NCBI GenBank assembly: GCA_027533455.1
Contig: JAPZUC010000001.1
Location: forward strand, 1 to 64,000
Length of the DNA stretch: 64,000 bases
DNA from: Porphyrobacter sp.
GTDB lineage: Bacteria; Pseudomonadota; Alphaproteobacteria; Sphingomonadales; Sphingomonadaceae
Direction: 5' to 3'
Position 1 is the stretch's first letter. The number at the start of each line of letters is the position of its first letter. The notes below the pieces were generated by a model. The model did not search any database. It had not been told where the DNA came from and was given only the letters and a program-made list of their open reading frames with translations. The position numbers and the translations under genes were made by a program. This document shows, piece by piece, positions 16,389 to 25,096 of this stretch.

Positions 16389-17660
16389 TTGGCACGTATC
16401 GTGATGAAATTCGGCGGCACCTCGATGGCCGGGACGGAGCGCATCCGCCGCGTCGCCAATATCGTGCGTGCGCAGGCGGCGCGCGGCGATCAGGTTGCGG
16501 TAGTCGTCAGCGCCATGGCTGGCGAGACCGACCGGCTCGTAAACTTCTGCCGCGAGGCCAATCCCATGTATGACCCTGCCGAATATGACGTGGTCGTCGC
16601 CAGCGGCGAACAGGTGACGAGCGGCTTGCTCGCGCTCACCCTGCAGGCCTTGGGCTGCAAGTCGCGCAGCTGGCTCGGCTGGCAGCTGCCGATCCACACC
16701 ATCGAGGCCCATGCGAAAGCGCGAGTCGAAGCGATCGATGCCGACGCGCTGATCGCCTCGATGGAAGCAGGTGAGATTGCTGTCATCCCGGGCTTTCAGG
16801 GTCTGTCGGAGGATAATCGCATCACTACGCTGGGGCGCGGGGGTTCGGATACTTCGGCAGTTGCTGTGGCGGCCGCGATCAAGGCAGATCGCTGCGACAT
16901 CTACACCGATGTCGACGGCGTCTACACCACCGATCCGCGCATCGTCGCCAAGGCGAAGAAGCAGAAGGCGGTGACTTACGAGGAAATGCTCGAACTCGCA
17001 TCCGTGGGCGCCAAGGTGCTGCAGACCCGTTCGGTCGGCCTTGCCATGAGGGAAAAGGTGCGGGTGCAGGTGCTGTCGAGCTTCATCGGCGAAGGCGCAC
17101 CGCCCGCCGATGATCTGCCCGGGACGATGATCGTCTCGGACGAGGAAATGGACGAATTGGTGGAGAAGGGCCTGATGGAACGCCAGCTTGTGACCGGCAT
17201 CGCGCATGACAAGAACGAGGCCAAGGTGATCCTCACCCGCGTACCCGACCGTCCGGGCGCGGTGGCGAACATCTTCGAGCCGCTCGCAGCAGCCTCGATC
17301 AATGTCGATATGATCATCCAGAACGTCGGTCGCGACAAGGGCGAGACCGACGTGACCTTCACCGTCCCGCAGTCCGATCTGGCCCGCGCGCAGGCCCTGC
17401 TGGAGGATCGGCGTGATTCAATCGGCTTCAACCGCATCATCACCGACAGCAAGATCGCCAAGATCAGCGTCGTGGGCGTCGGCATGAAGAGCCACGCGGG
17501 CGTCGCCTCCTCGATGTTCCGCGCGCTTTCGGATCGCGGAATCAACATTCAGGCAATCAGCACCTCGGAAATCAAGATCAGCGTGATGATCGACGAGGAC
17601 GAGACCGAACTTGCCGTGCGCGTCCTTCACACCGCTTACGGGCTCGACGCCAAGGATTGA
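16389..17660 (+). CDS. lysC: Aspartate kinase
   Basis: The 423-residue enzyme phosphorylates aspartate in lysine, threonine and methionine synthesis. It shows VMKFGGTSMAG at the start, GRGGSDTSAVAVAAAIKADRC and YTDVDGVYTTDPR in the kinase domain, and two C-terminal ACT domains (about residues 275-423) for feedback control. I placed the start at a TTG (LARIVMKFGG), where family members begin MARIVMKFGG and GGGAG lies about 11 bases upstream. The ATG at 16404 is an alternative. Confidence 0.95.
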   Translation: MARIVMKFGGTSMAGTERIRRVANIVRAQAARGDQVAVVVSAMAGETDRLVNFCREANPMYDPAEYDVVVASGEQVTSGLLALTLQALGCKSRSWLGWQLPIHTIEAHAKARVEAIDADALIASMEAGEIAVIPGFQGLSEDNRITTLGRGGSDTSAVAVAAAIKADRCDIYTDVDGVYTTDPRIVAKAKKQKAVTYEEMLELASVGAKVLQTRSVGLAMREKVRVQVLSSFIGEGAPPADDLPGTMIVSDEEMDELVEKGLMERQLVTGIAHDKNEAKVILTRVPDRPGAVANIFEPLAAASINVDMIIQNVGRDKGETDVTFTVPQSDLARAQALLEDRRDSIGFNRIITDSKIAKISVVGVGMKSHAGVASSMFRALSDRGINIQAISTSEIKISVMIDEDETELAVRVLHTAYGLDAKD

Positions 17661-17731
17661 TCGGCGGCTATTGCCCGAACGGGGCATAATATTTGACCAA
17701 TACTGCGCAGTTGCCTTGCAATTGTGGGCGG

Positions 17732-18403
17732 ATGTCGAATACTCCGGCGCTAGGCAACGCGCAAAGAAAGCCGTGCCATTACTGTGCCAAGGAGCCGCAC
17801 TTGCAGGTCTCGCCCGACGAACCGGATCACTACAGCATTCTTGGAGTGCTGCCTGACTGTGATGCCAAGCAGCTCGAGATCGCCTACAAAGCGCTCGCCA
17901 AGAAGTATCACCCCGATCACTCGGAAACAGCCGATCTTGACCGTTTCAAGGAAATCACAGGCGCGTACCGGGTGCTGCGCGATCCGCTGAAACGCTTCGA
18001 ATATGACGAGGCGAACCGCCATCTGTTCCGCACGCCGACGGGGGCGGGCGGGCAGTTCGGCGGATTTGACCAGGCGACGGTCGCCAATGATGCGCTGGTG
18101 CACGAAACAATCCTGATGCACCTCTACAATCTGCGCCGCCAGAGCACCGGCTCAAGCGGAGCGGGTGAGTGGCAGCTGCTCGATCTGGTCGGCTGTTCCG
18201 AGAAGAACCTCGAGTTCCACACATGGTACCTCAAGGAAAAGGGCTTCATCATGAAGACCGAGGAAGGCACCTGGGCGATCACGATTGCCGGTGTTGATCA
18301 CACGATCGACACGATGCGGAGCCGTCAGGATACGATCCGGATGCTTACACAGCGCAGGGAACGGGATCTCGACCTGGATGCGGAGACCGACGAGGCGCTT
18401 TGA
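17732..18403 (+). CDS. J-domain (DnaJ-like) protein with C-terminal winged-helix-like region
   Basis: The 223-residue protein contains a J-domain at about residues 34-97: DHYSILGVLPDCDAKQLEIAY, the essential HPD in KKYHPDHSE, and YRVLRDPLKRFEYDEA. A CHYC pair precedes it. The last 90 residues (LLDLVGCSEKNLEFHTWYLKEKGFI) look like a winged-helix module of unknown partner. It should stimulate an Hsp70, but it lacks the Gly/Phe and zinc domains of full DnaJ. The ATG at 17732 is chosen; an in-frame TTG at 17693 would add 13 residues. Confidence 0.82.
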   Translation: MSNTPALGNAQRKPCHYCAKEPHLQVSPDEPDHYSILGVLPDCDAKQLEIAYKALAKKYHPDHSETADLDRFKEITGAYRVLRDPLKRFEYDEANRHLFRTPTGAGGQFGGFDQATVANDALVHETILMHLYNLRRQSTGSSGAGEWQLLDLVGCSEKNLEFHTWYLKEKGFIMKTEEGTWAITIAGVDHTIDTMRSRQDTIRMLTQRRERDLDLDAETDEAL

Positions 18404-18435
18404 GCGCGCCTAGGCACCGCCCCAAGCGCCAGTAG

Positions 18436-18693
18436 TCAGTTCCCTTGCAAAGCCTGCTTGCGGGCGACGAGCGCCTTGATCCTACGCGCCGCGAAGAGCG
18501 GAACGATGACCGACAGCGCGATTCCGCCGAGGCTGCACAGTCCCAGCCAGATCGCTGCCAGCGTTCCGCCGGCCTGATAGATGCCGTAGAACACCGGTGC
18601 AGTCAGGATCACACCGCGCACCTCGTTGGCGACGATGAAGATCGTGCCGAGCCTGAGGCTCATTTCAAGAAGGTAGGTCAGCAAACCGCTCAT
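18436..18693 (-). CDS. Small two-helix membrane protein, unknown
   Basis: The 85-residue product (MSGLLTYLLEMSLRLGTIF at the start) has two hydrophobic stretches: about residues 28-46 and 49-68 (SLGGIALSVIVPLFAA), and a basic C-terminal tail. I do not recognise a family. GGGAGGA sits immediately before the ATG, unusually close, so initiation may be at another codon. It converges with the J-domain gene. A TTAA-N7-TTGA motif lies just upstream. Confidence 0.55.
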   Translation of the reverse strand: MSGLLTYLLEMSLRLGTIFIVANEVRGVILTAPVFYGIYQAGGTLAAIWLGLCSLGGIALSVIVPLFAARRIKALVARKQALQGN

Positions 18694-18716
18694 TCCTCCC
18701 GTATGGGGCCTAGAGG

Positions 18717-18731
18717 TTAAAGATCCTTTGA
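18717..18731 (+). promoter_or_regulatory. CtrA-like site TTAA-N7-TTGA (near the small membrane gene)
   Basis: The 15 bases fit the alphaproteobacterial CtrA consensus TTAA-N7-TTAA with one mismatch in the second half. It lies about 24 bases upstream of the ATG of the minus-strand small membrane gene. Chance occurrence is quite possible. Confidence 0.25.
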
Positions 18732-19068
18732 TAAAGCGCTTAATCGTTGAACCGCGCGGATTATCCGAATTTCGCCGTCGGGGCGGTCGCAACAGGCCGC
18801 AGTTAGCAAGGTTAGCTTATTCGATTCGGCGGCTTGGCCAAATAACGGCGATCCGCGCGAGTCGAATTTTCTAACCTATGCTAACGGCAGGGTTTGAACG
18901 TTAACTAAACCTGCCAGATGTCAGGGGCACAGCGGGTCCATCTCGCATCTCACTGACATCGATGTAAATTCCTGATGACCCACAGATATCGTCAAAGAGA
19001 TGCACTCATTTAGGCATGTAACTATGTGGCAACAAGGTGTGCCAAATTGGCAAAACACTTTGTTCGGC

Positions 19069-19083
19069 TTAACTTTCTGTTGA
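19069..19083 (+). promoter_or_regulatory. CtrA-like site TTAA-N7-TTGA upstream of flp pilin genes
   Basis: A second copy of the same near-consensus CtrA pattern lies 165 bases upstream of the first flp ATG. CtrA controls pilus genes in Caulobacter and motility/pilus genes in several sphingomonads, so the position is plausible. The evidence is only motif and context. Confidence 0.35.
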
Positions 19084-19247
19084 CGATTGGGGGGTGCTGG
19101 GGGACATTGTAGCTGTCTGACGGTTTCAAACGCCGCGGCTGGGGGTTGCACAATACAACGAACCTATGAACGCGTTTAGACGCAGACCAGGACCTGTGGC
19201 CGCAATCGGTGGCTGGTGTTTTGGTTCATAATGCAAAGGTGATTATC

Positions 19248-19421
19248 ATGAAGACTCTTCTCAAGAATTTCGTCGCTGACCAGTCGGGTGCCTCGGCTGC
19301 TGAATACGCCTTGATCCTCGCCGTCGTCGGCGCCGGCATCGCCGTCGCTGCTGCCGCTCTCGGCACCGCGATCAGCACCCGCATCAACAGCGCCGCGACC
19401 CTGATGACTGCGATCAAGTAA
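19248..19421 (+). CDS. flp: Flp/Fap-type pilin, copy 1
   Basis: The 57-residue type IVb prepilin starts MKTLLKNFVADQSG and is predicted to be cut after Gly14, before ASAAEYALILAVVG, with Glu at +5 and Tyr at +6 as in Flp pilins. One hydrophobic helix follows. It is the structural pilus subunit secreted by the Tad machinery. AAGG lies about ten bases before ATG 19248; an earlier in-frame ATG adds an implausible leader. Almost identical to the next gene. Confidence 0.93.
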   Translation: MKTLLKNFVADQSGASAAEYALILAVVGAGIAVAAAALGTAISTRINSAATLMTAIK

Positions 19422-19433
19422 GCGAAAAGATGC

Positions 19434-19463
19434 GCCCTATCCCGTAGCGATACGGGATAGGGC
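19434..19463 (+). terminator. Stem-loop after flp copy 1
   Basis: A perfect 13-base-pair stem (GCCCTATCCCGTA paired with its complement) closes a four-base GCGA loop, twelve bases after the flp stop. There is no long T run, so it may be a partial terminator or a 3' mRNA stabiliser that keeps pilin mRNA more abundant than downstream mRNA. Confidence 0.75.
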
Positions 19464-19604
19464 TCCTCTCCGAATACAAGCGGCGATGTTCGCGTGACCA
19501 TGCAATGACGGTTAAAGTGACCGAAACTCGTGATGAGACGCAAATGGCAGCCTGAGGTTGCATTCCGTGGCCGTTGTATCGGACCTAACTTAAAGGTGAA
19601 TGTC

Positions 19605-19778
19605 ATGAAGACTCTCCTCAAGAATCTCGTCGCTGACCAGTCGGGTGCCTCGGCTGCTGAATACGCCTTGATCCTCGCCGTCGTCGGCGCCGGCATCGCC
19701 GTCGCTGCTGCCGCTCTCGGCACCGCGATCAGCACCCGGATCGACAGCGCTGCGACGCTGATCACCCCGATCAAGTAA
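19605..19778 (+). CDS. flp: Flp/Fap-type pilin, copy 2
   Basis: The 57-residue product differs from copy 1 at five residues (Phe8Leu, Asn/Asp in the STRI(N/D)SAA segment and the MTA/ITP tail). The central coding stretch, from TCGTCGCTGAC to ATCAGCACCCG, is identical at the DNA level, which implies recent duplication or gene conversion. The same prepilin cleavage site is present. The two may be co-assembled or one may be a minor variant. Confidence 0.93.
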   Translation: MKTLLKNLVADQSGASAAEYALILAVVGAGIAVAAAALGTAISTRIDSAATLITPIK

Positions 19779-19792
19779 GCGAAAAACAATTA

Positions 19793-19822
19793 CCCTTTCC
19801 CGCAGAAGTCTGCGGGAAAGGG
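19793..19822 (+). terminator. Stem-loop after flp copy 2
   Basis: CCCTTTCCCGCAG pairs perfectly with CTGCGGGAAAGGG around a four-base loop, 15 bases after the stop. Different in sequence from the hairpin after copy 1 but the same in design and position. It lies just before cpaB, so it likely reduces read-through into the assembly genes. Confidence 0.75.
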
Positions 19823-19852
19823 ATTACCTTCTGGACTGTCGGGGGAACGGCT

Positions 19853-20779
19853 TTGCAACGGCGTAATCTGATCATTCTATTTGCCGCAGCTTTCATGGGG
19901 CTGGCCGCTGTGTGGCTGGCCAATACCTATTTCGGGTCCCTGGAACAGCAGGCGGGCAACCAGACCGGCACGCCGCAAGGCATGGTGAAGATCCTCACCG
20001 CCAAGCAGGATCTCGCCTTTGGCGACACCATTACGGCTGACGCCGTACAGCTGGTCGACTGGCCTGCCGCCTCGGTCCCGAAGGGCGCCATTCCCGAAAC
20101 CGAAGCGCAAGCCTTCGTCGCGCAGAACAATGCTGCGGTGCGATCGGTCGTCGCGGGCGAGCCGATCCTGCAAGCACGCGCCTCGACGCGCTCCCTCCTT
20201 TCGGCAAGCATCCCCGCGGACCAGCGCGCCGTTTCCATTCCGGTCGATCCGGTCACCGGCGTTTCCGGCTTCGTCATGCCCGGAGACGTGGTCGATGTCG
20301 TGCTGACCCGCGCGATCCCCGGATCTGACGCCACCTCCGACGAGCAAATGGCAACGGTTGTGCTGCAGAATGTGGCCGTGCTCGCCATCGATGCGCGCGC
20401 TTCCGAACGGGCCGAAGATAAGCCCAAGGACGCGGCCAACCCAAGCAAGGTGCCCGAACTCAAGACGGCGACCCTGATGGTCGATGCCCTGGGCGCGCAG
20501 AAGCTGGCGCTCGCCACGCAGGTGGGCAAGCTCACCCTCGTGCTGCGCAATGCCAGCGACCGCACGCCGGCAACGCTCGCCACCATGCTGCCGCGCGATC
20601 TTGGCGGCGGCGGAGTGCGTTCAGCCCAGGGCGGTAGCCGCCCTGCAGCCGTCCGCCGCGCCGCGTCGCAGCGCGGGACTGCACCAACAATAGCCGCTCC
20701 GCCGCCTTACCGTCCGACAATGGCGGTCATTCGCGGAACCGAAGAAACCGTCGAAAGTGTGATGACCAATGGCTACTGA
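19853..20779 (+). CDS. cpaB: Tad pilus assembly protein CpaB/RcpC
   Basis: The 308-residue protein starts at a TTG behind GGGGGAA. An N-terminal helix (LIILFAAAFMGLAAVWLANTYF) anchors it. A SAF domain (about residues 40-110: VKILTAKQDLAFGDTITADAVQLVDWP) and the CpaB pattern RAVSIPVDPVTGVSGFVMPGDVVDVVLTR follow. CpaB/RcpC is a periplasmic partner of the secretin. Its end overlaps the secretin start by 11 bases. Confidence 0.93.
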   Translation: MQRRNLIILFAAAFMGLAAVWLANTYFGSLEQQAGNQTGTPQGMVKILTAKQDLAFGDTITADAVQLVDWPAASVPKGAIPETEAQAFVAQNNAAVRSVVAGEPILQARASTRSLLSASIPADQRAVSIPVDPVTGVSGFVMPGDVVDVVLTRAIPGSDATSDEQMATVVLQNVAVLAIDARASERAEDKPKDAANPSKVPELKTATLMVDALGAQKLALATQVGKLTLVLRNASDRTPATLATMLPRDLGGGGVRSAQGGSRPAAVRRAASQRGTAPTIAAPPPYRPTMAVIRGTEETVESVMTNGY

Positions 20780-22217
20780 TCTGAACCTCCGCTTGCGCCG
20801 CGGACGTGCGCGGCAGGCGCTTTCGATGCCCGTGATCGCACTGGCAGCACTGACGGCCTCGGGGATGGCCGCTCCGGCCCCCGTAATGGCGCAACAAGCC
20901 GGCACGGCCCCGCTGCAAGGCGGCACGGTCGAGGTGCCGGTCAACAAGAGCCAGATCGTCTCCACCGATCAGCAGATCGTGCGGGTGATGATTGGCAACC
21001 CTGAAATCGCCGATATCGTGCCCGTGACAGAACGCTCGGTCTATGTGCTGGGCAAGAAGGTGGGCACCACCAGCCTGACCCTTTACGGCTATGGCGGGCG
21101 CGTGCTTTCGGTGGTCGACATCGCTGTCGGCCCCGATGTGCAGGCCTTGCGCGACCAGATCGACAAGCTGGTCCCGGGTTCCGGCATCGAAGCCAGCATT
21201 TCGGGCGACTCGATTGTGCTTTCGGGCCTGTCGAATGACGCTGCCTCGATCAATCGCGCGGTCCAACTGGCCAAGACCTATGCCGGCGACAAGGTCGTCA
21301 ACATGGTCGCGATGGGCGCCAGCCAGCAGGTGATGCTCGAAGTGCGCTTTGCGGAAGTAAAGCGCGATGTCGGGCAGAACATCGGGGTGAGCGGCTCCTT
21401 TAATGGCGGCGGTGATTTCGGCGCAATCGGCAAGGGAGCGAGCATCACACCCGATCCGGTCACCGGCACGCCCCTGCTGAAGGTCGGCAGCGTGACCGAG
21501 ACCTTCGGCGCGCTGGGCGCGACCTTCCGGGTGCTGGGCGCCAATGTCGAAGCCTATCTCGATGCGCTGGAACAGAAGGGCTTTGCCAAGCGCCTTGCTG
21601 AACCGACGCTGGTTGCGCTTTCGGGCGAAAAGGCGAGCTTCCTTGCGGGCGGCGAATTCCCGATCCCGGTCGTGCAGGGCGGCGGCGCCAACGGCAACAC
21701 CAATATCACGGTCGAATTCAAGCCGTTCGGCGTCAGCCTCGGCTTCACTCCGACGGTGCTGGGCGACAAGACGATCAATCTCAAGGTCGAACCCGAGGTG
21801 AGCTCGATCGACCGTCAGGCCTCGATCCAGCTCAACGACATCGTCATACCGGGCATTCAGACCCGCCGTGCCAGCACGACGCTCGAACTTCGCGACGGTG
21901 AGAGCTTCGCGATTGCAGGCCTGCTACAGCGCGATTTCGCTTCGACCGTGCGGCAGGTGCCCCTGCTCGGCAATATCCCGATCATCGGCGCGCTGTTCCG
22001 TTCGACCGAGTTCCAGAAGGGCGAGACCGAGCTGCTGATCGTAGTGACACCGCGCCTTGTGCGGCCGATCCGGCCCGATCAGGTCCGTCTCCCAACCGAC
22101 CGCGTCGCTGATCCCGATGCGGCCAAGACTGTCTTAACCGGCGAGGCCTATGATCCGCTGCCGAACTACCCGAACGGCACCAGCGAAACTGCACCGGAGA
22201 CGAAGTATGAATTCTGA
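20769..22217 (+). CDS. cpaC: Tad outer-membrane secretin CpaC/RcpA
   Basis: The 482-residue protein has a signal sequence, an N-terminal POTRA-like/BON region with NKSQIVSTDQQIVRVMIGNPEIADI, and a secretin core (LAEPTLVALSGEKASFLAGGEFPIP, GDKTINLKVEPEVSSID, VPLLGNIPIIGALFRS). It forms the outer-membrane channel for the Flp pilus. The start overlaps cpaB. Confidence 0.95.
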   Translation: MATDLNLRLRRGRARQALSMPVIALAALTASGMAAPAPVMAQQAGTAPLQGGTVEVPVNKSQIVSTDQQIVRVMIGNPEIADIVPVTERSVYVLGKKVGTTSLTLYGYGGRVLSVVDIAVGPDVQALRDQIDKLVPGSGIEASISGDSIVLSGLSNDAASINRAVQLAKTYAGDKVVNMVAMGASQQVMLEVRFAEVKRDVGQNIGVSGSFNGGGDFGAIGKGASITPDPVTGTPLLKVGSVTETFGALGATFRVLGANVEAYLDALEQKGFAKRLAEPTLVALSGEKASFLAGGEFPIPVVQGGGANGNTNITVEFKPFGVSLGFTPTVLGDKTINLKVEPEVSSIDRQASIQLNDIVIPGIQTRRASTTLELRDGESFAIAGLLQRDFASTVRQVPLLGNIPIIGALFRSTEFQKGETELLIVVTPRLVRPIRPDQVRLPTDRVADPDAAKTVLTGEAYDPLPNYPNGTSETAPETKYEF

Positions 22218-22497
22218 TCTCGCACGCGCCGTGATCGTTCCGGTGCTCGTCCTCAGCCTCGGCGGATGCGCGACCAACGCCGTCACCGAGAAGCCCGGCG
22301 ACCTGAAGTTCGGTGATGCCAATCGCCAGACGATGATGGCGCAAGTGATCGACCCCGATCCGGTCTACACCCAGCCCGCGCAAAGCAGCGGTGCCCATGC
22401 AGCGGACGCTGTCGAACGCTACCGCACCGACAAGGTCAAACAGCCCGACTCGGTCCGTACGACCACCAACACCGCTTCGCCGCCGCAATCCAACTAG
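22207..22497 (+). CDS. Short lipoprotein in the CpaD position of the tad locus
   Basis: The 96-residue protein has a lipoprotein signal (MNSDLARAVIVPVLVLSLGGC) and then a hydrophilic low-complexity tail ending TNTASPPQSN. It sits where CpaD or RcpB lies in other tad loci, but is less than half the usual length and lacks CpaD motifs I can name. A secretin pilotin role is inferred. Its ATG overlaps the secretin end by 11 bases. Confidence 0.65.
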   Translation: MNSDLARAVIVPVLVLSLGGCATNAVTEKPGDLKFGDANRQTMMAQVIDPDPVYTQPAQSSGAHAADAVERYRTDKVKQPDSVRTTTNTASPPQSN

Positions 22498-22523
22498 ATG
22501 GCCCATTCTTGGAAGAAACGATC

Positions 22524-23711
22524 ATGAGCGTCGAAATGGGTGATCGGTTACGTAAAAAGGCGGGAGTGTCGTCAGTGCGTGTGCGGGGAGAGCTGACGCT
22601 CATCGTTGCGCCGCGGTTCATGGCAATGGACCAGTCGAGCGCCGTGACGAACCTGCTGGATGGCGCCCGGCAAGTCCCGCTGGAATTGACGGACGAACTC
22701 ACCCCGATGATGGTGCCCGCAAGCGGCGTGGTGGTGGTGCAGGTGGATCCCACCGTGCCCTCCAGCATGAACCGCATCGAAAAGCTTCGGACCCGCAATC
22801 CCGATCTGTCCGTCATAGTGGCGCTCGAGAAGACCGATCTACGCCTGGTACGGACACTGATCCGCGGCGGCGTGTCGGATGCAATCTCGCTGCCGTTTGA
22901 CGGAGACGAGTTGCTTCAAGCCGTTCTCGCCTCTGCAGAACAGGTAAAGGAAGAGACGCGCCTTGCCCCCTTGGTGGCTGTGGTACGGCCGCTTGGCGGG
23001 GGCGGAGCGACAACGCTTGTCACCCATCTGGCGGCAGCTTTTGCCGAAGCCGGCCACACCAGCTGCCTCGTCGATCTCGACGTTCAGCTGGGCCGCGCAA
23101 GCGAAGTGCTCGGGATAGCGTCGAGGCGCACCATCGCGGACCTGCTTGATGCCGGTAGCGCCATTGACGAGACACTGCTCGATGCTGTGATGCAGCACCA
23201 TGCGAGCGGCCTTGGCGTGATCGCCGCACCCTCCGAAATCATCCCGATCGAGGCTGTCGACCGCGACCAGCTGAACCGGGTGCTCGAACTGGTGCGCCGC
23301 CAGCACGACTTCGTCTTCGTGGATCTGCCGGCCAGTCTCACCAACTGGAGCCTGTCGCTTCTGGCAAATGCCGACGAAATCCTGCTGGTGACCGAGCAAG
23401 GCTTGTCGAGCCTGCGGCAGTCCAAGCGCCTCCTAGGCCTGTTCCGGTCGGTCGGGATCGACGATGCGACCGTATCTGTGGTGGTCAACCGGGCCCAGAA
23501 CAGGCTGTTCGGTTCGATCAACACCTCCGATGTGGAGCAGGCGCTGGGGAAAGACATTCTTGGCGTCCTCCGCCCGGACGAAGCCAATATCAAGGTTGCG
23601 CAAGACCAGGGCCTCCTGGTGCAGGAAGTTCGCGGTAAAAGTGGCTATTCGGCCGATGTACGTGCGCTGGTCGACAAGATCCGCGGCCGAACAACGATGG
23701 GGCGGTCATAA
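22524..23711 (+). CDS. cpaE: Tad pilus ATPase-like localiser CpaE/TadZ
   Basis: The 395-residue protein has an N-terminal receiver-like half and a C-terminal MinD/ParA-type ATPase domain. The P-loop is altered: RPLGGGGATTLVTHLAAAF (about residues 155-173) lacks the usual lysines, a known trait of CpaE/TadZ. VDLDVQLG and VFVDLPASL follow. It targets the Tad machinery to the pole. Its TAA overlaps the cpaF ATG. Confidence 0.9.
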   Translation: MSVEMGDRLRKKAGVSSVRVRGELTLIVAPRFMAMDQSSAVTNLLDGARQVPLELTDELTPMMVPASGVVVVQVDPTVPSSMNRIEKLRTRNPDLSVIVALEKTDLRLVRTLIRGGVSDAISLPFDGDELLQAVLASAEQVKEETRLAPLVAVVRPLGGGGATTLVTHLAAAFAEAGHTSCLVDLDVQLGRASEVLGIASRRTIADLLDAGSAIDETLLDAVMQHHASGLGVIAAPSEIIPIEAVDRDQLNRVLELVRRQHDFVFVDLPASLTNWSLSLLANADEILLVTEQGLSSLRQSKRLLGLFRSVGIDDATVSVVVNRAQNRLFGSINTSDVEQALGKDILGVLRPDEANIKVAQDQGLLVQEVRGKSGYSADVRALVDKIRGRTTMGRS

Positions 23712-25096
23712 TGCGCTGGCAAATCGGCCCCAAGACCGCTCCGGTGGAAGATGAAACGAAAGCCCTGCTTTCGCTTGAGAGTGCGCCAGTGATTTCCAGT
23801 ACGCCCGATCCCAAGATCGCGCGCTTCCTCGCACTCAAGTCGACCATCCACCGCAAGCTTCTCGACAGCATCAATCTTGCCATGCTCGACAAGCTGTCGC
23901 GCGCCCAGGTCGAGGAAGAAGTGGGCGAAGTGGTGCTTGCGCTGCTGGCGCAGGAAGACGAAGCGCTCAACGCCAAGGAACGCGAGCACCTGGTCGACGA
24001 AGTGCTCGACGAATTGCTTGGCCTTGGCCCGCTTGAGCCCCTGCTGGCCGACGAAACGATCACCGACATCCTCGTCAACGGCCACAAGACGGTGTTTGTC
24101 GAGCGCAGCGGCCTGCTGGAGCGCGTGCCGACCCGGTTCCAGGATGAGCGGCACCTGCTTCGCATCATCCAGAAGATTGTCAGCGCGGTTGGCCGCCGGG
24201 TCGACGAATCCTCGCCTTTCGTTGACGCGCGCCTTGCCGACGGCTCGCGCGTCAATGCGATCGTCGCTCCGCTCGCGATTGACGGATCGTTGCTCTCGAT
24301 CCGCAAGTTTGCGCGCAAGCGGATCGGGCTGGATCGTCTCGTGGAGCTCGGCAGCATGCCACGCGAAGTCGCCGACGTGCTGCAAGTCGTAGTCGCCTCG
24401 CGCCGCAATGTTCTTATTTCGGGCGGCACCGGTTCGGGCAAGACGACCCTGCTGAACGCCATGTCCGCCTCAATCGATGGACGCGAGCGCATCGTCACGA
24501 TCGAGGATTCGGCGGAGTTGCAGCTCCAGCAGGATCACGTCGCGCGGCTTGAAACGCGCCCCGCCAACCTCGAAGGGCGCGGCGAGATATCGCAGCGCGA
24601 CCTCGTCAAGAACGCTCTGCGCATGCGTCCCGACCGGATCATCATCGGCGAAGTGCGTTCGGGCGAGGCCTTCGACATGCTTCAGGCCATGAACACGGGC
24701 CACGACGGATCGATGACCACCGTCCACGCCAACACGCCGCGCGATGCACTCGCGCGCGTGGAGCAAATGATCGGCATGGGCGGGGTGGAAATCTCGCCAA
24801 TGTCAGCCCGCGCGCAGATCGCGTCCGCCATTAACGTGGTTGTGCAGATTGGCCGTCAGGCGGACGGCCGTCGTCGTCTGCTCAGCCTAAGCGAAGTGGT
24901 CGGCATGGAAGGCCCGCTGATCACGATGCAGGAAATTTTCCGTTTCAAGGTGACCGGGCGGGGTGATGCAGGTGAAGTGCTCGGCCACTTCGAGGCGACC
25001 GGTGTGAGGCCGAAGTTCCTGAGTGCAGCCAGCGACGCAGGCCTCGAAGTGCCGAGCGAATATTTCCGGCCCGACGTGAAGCTGGGGCAGGCCTGA
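23711..25096 (+). CDS. cpaF: Tad pilus secretion ATPase CpaF/TadA
   Basis: The 461-residue type II/IV secretion ATPase powers Flp pilus assembly. Walker A is [16 protein letters not shown] (about residues 236-251), followed by the Asp box [13 protein letters not shown], the His box [15 protein letters not shown] and [15 protein letters not shown] (Walker B). The N-terminal helical region is typical. Start and stop overlap both neighbours. Confidence 0.97.
   Translation: MRWQIGPKTAPVEDETKALLSLESAPVISSTPDPKIARFLALKSTIHRKLLDSINLAMLDKLSRAQVEEEVGEVVLALLAQEDEALNAKEREHLVDEVLDELLGLGPLEPLLADETITDILVNGHKTVFVERSGLLERVPTRFQDERHLLRIIQKIVSAVGRRVDESSPFVDARLADGSRVNAIVAPLAIDGSLLSIRKFARKRIGLDRLVELGSMPREVADVLQVVVASRRNVLISGGTGSGKTTLLNAMSASIDGRERIVTIEDSAELQLQQDHVARLETRPANLEGRGEISQRDLVKNALRMRPDRIIIGEVRSGEAFDMLQAMNTGHDGSMTTVHANTPRDALARVEQMIGMGGVEISPMSARAQIASAINVVVQIGRQADGRRRLLSLSEVVGMEGPLITMQEIFRFKVTGRGDAGEVLGHFEATGVRPKFLSAASDAGLEVPSEYFRPDVKLGQA

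Larger units (their letters stand above)
18694..19247. other. Long intergenic region upstream of the tad/flp locus
   Basis: These 554 bases hold no convincing gene. They are AT-richer than the flanks and contain several TTAA tetramers. They should carry the promoter of the flp operon on the plus strand and of the small membrane gene on the minus strand. A TTGACG hexamer at 19080-19085 has no good partner at -10. Two CtrA-like sites are listed separately. Confidence 0.6.
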
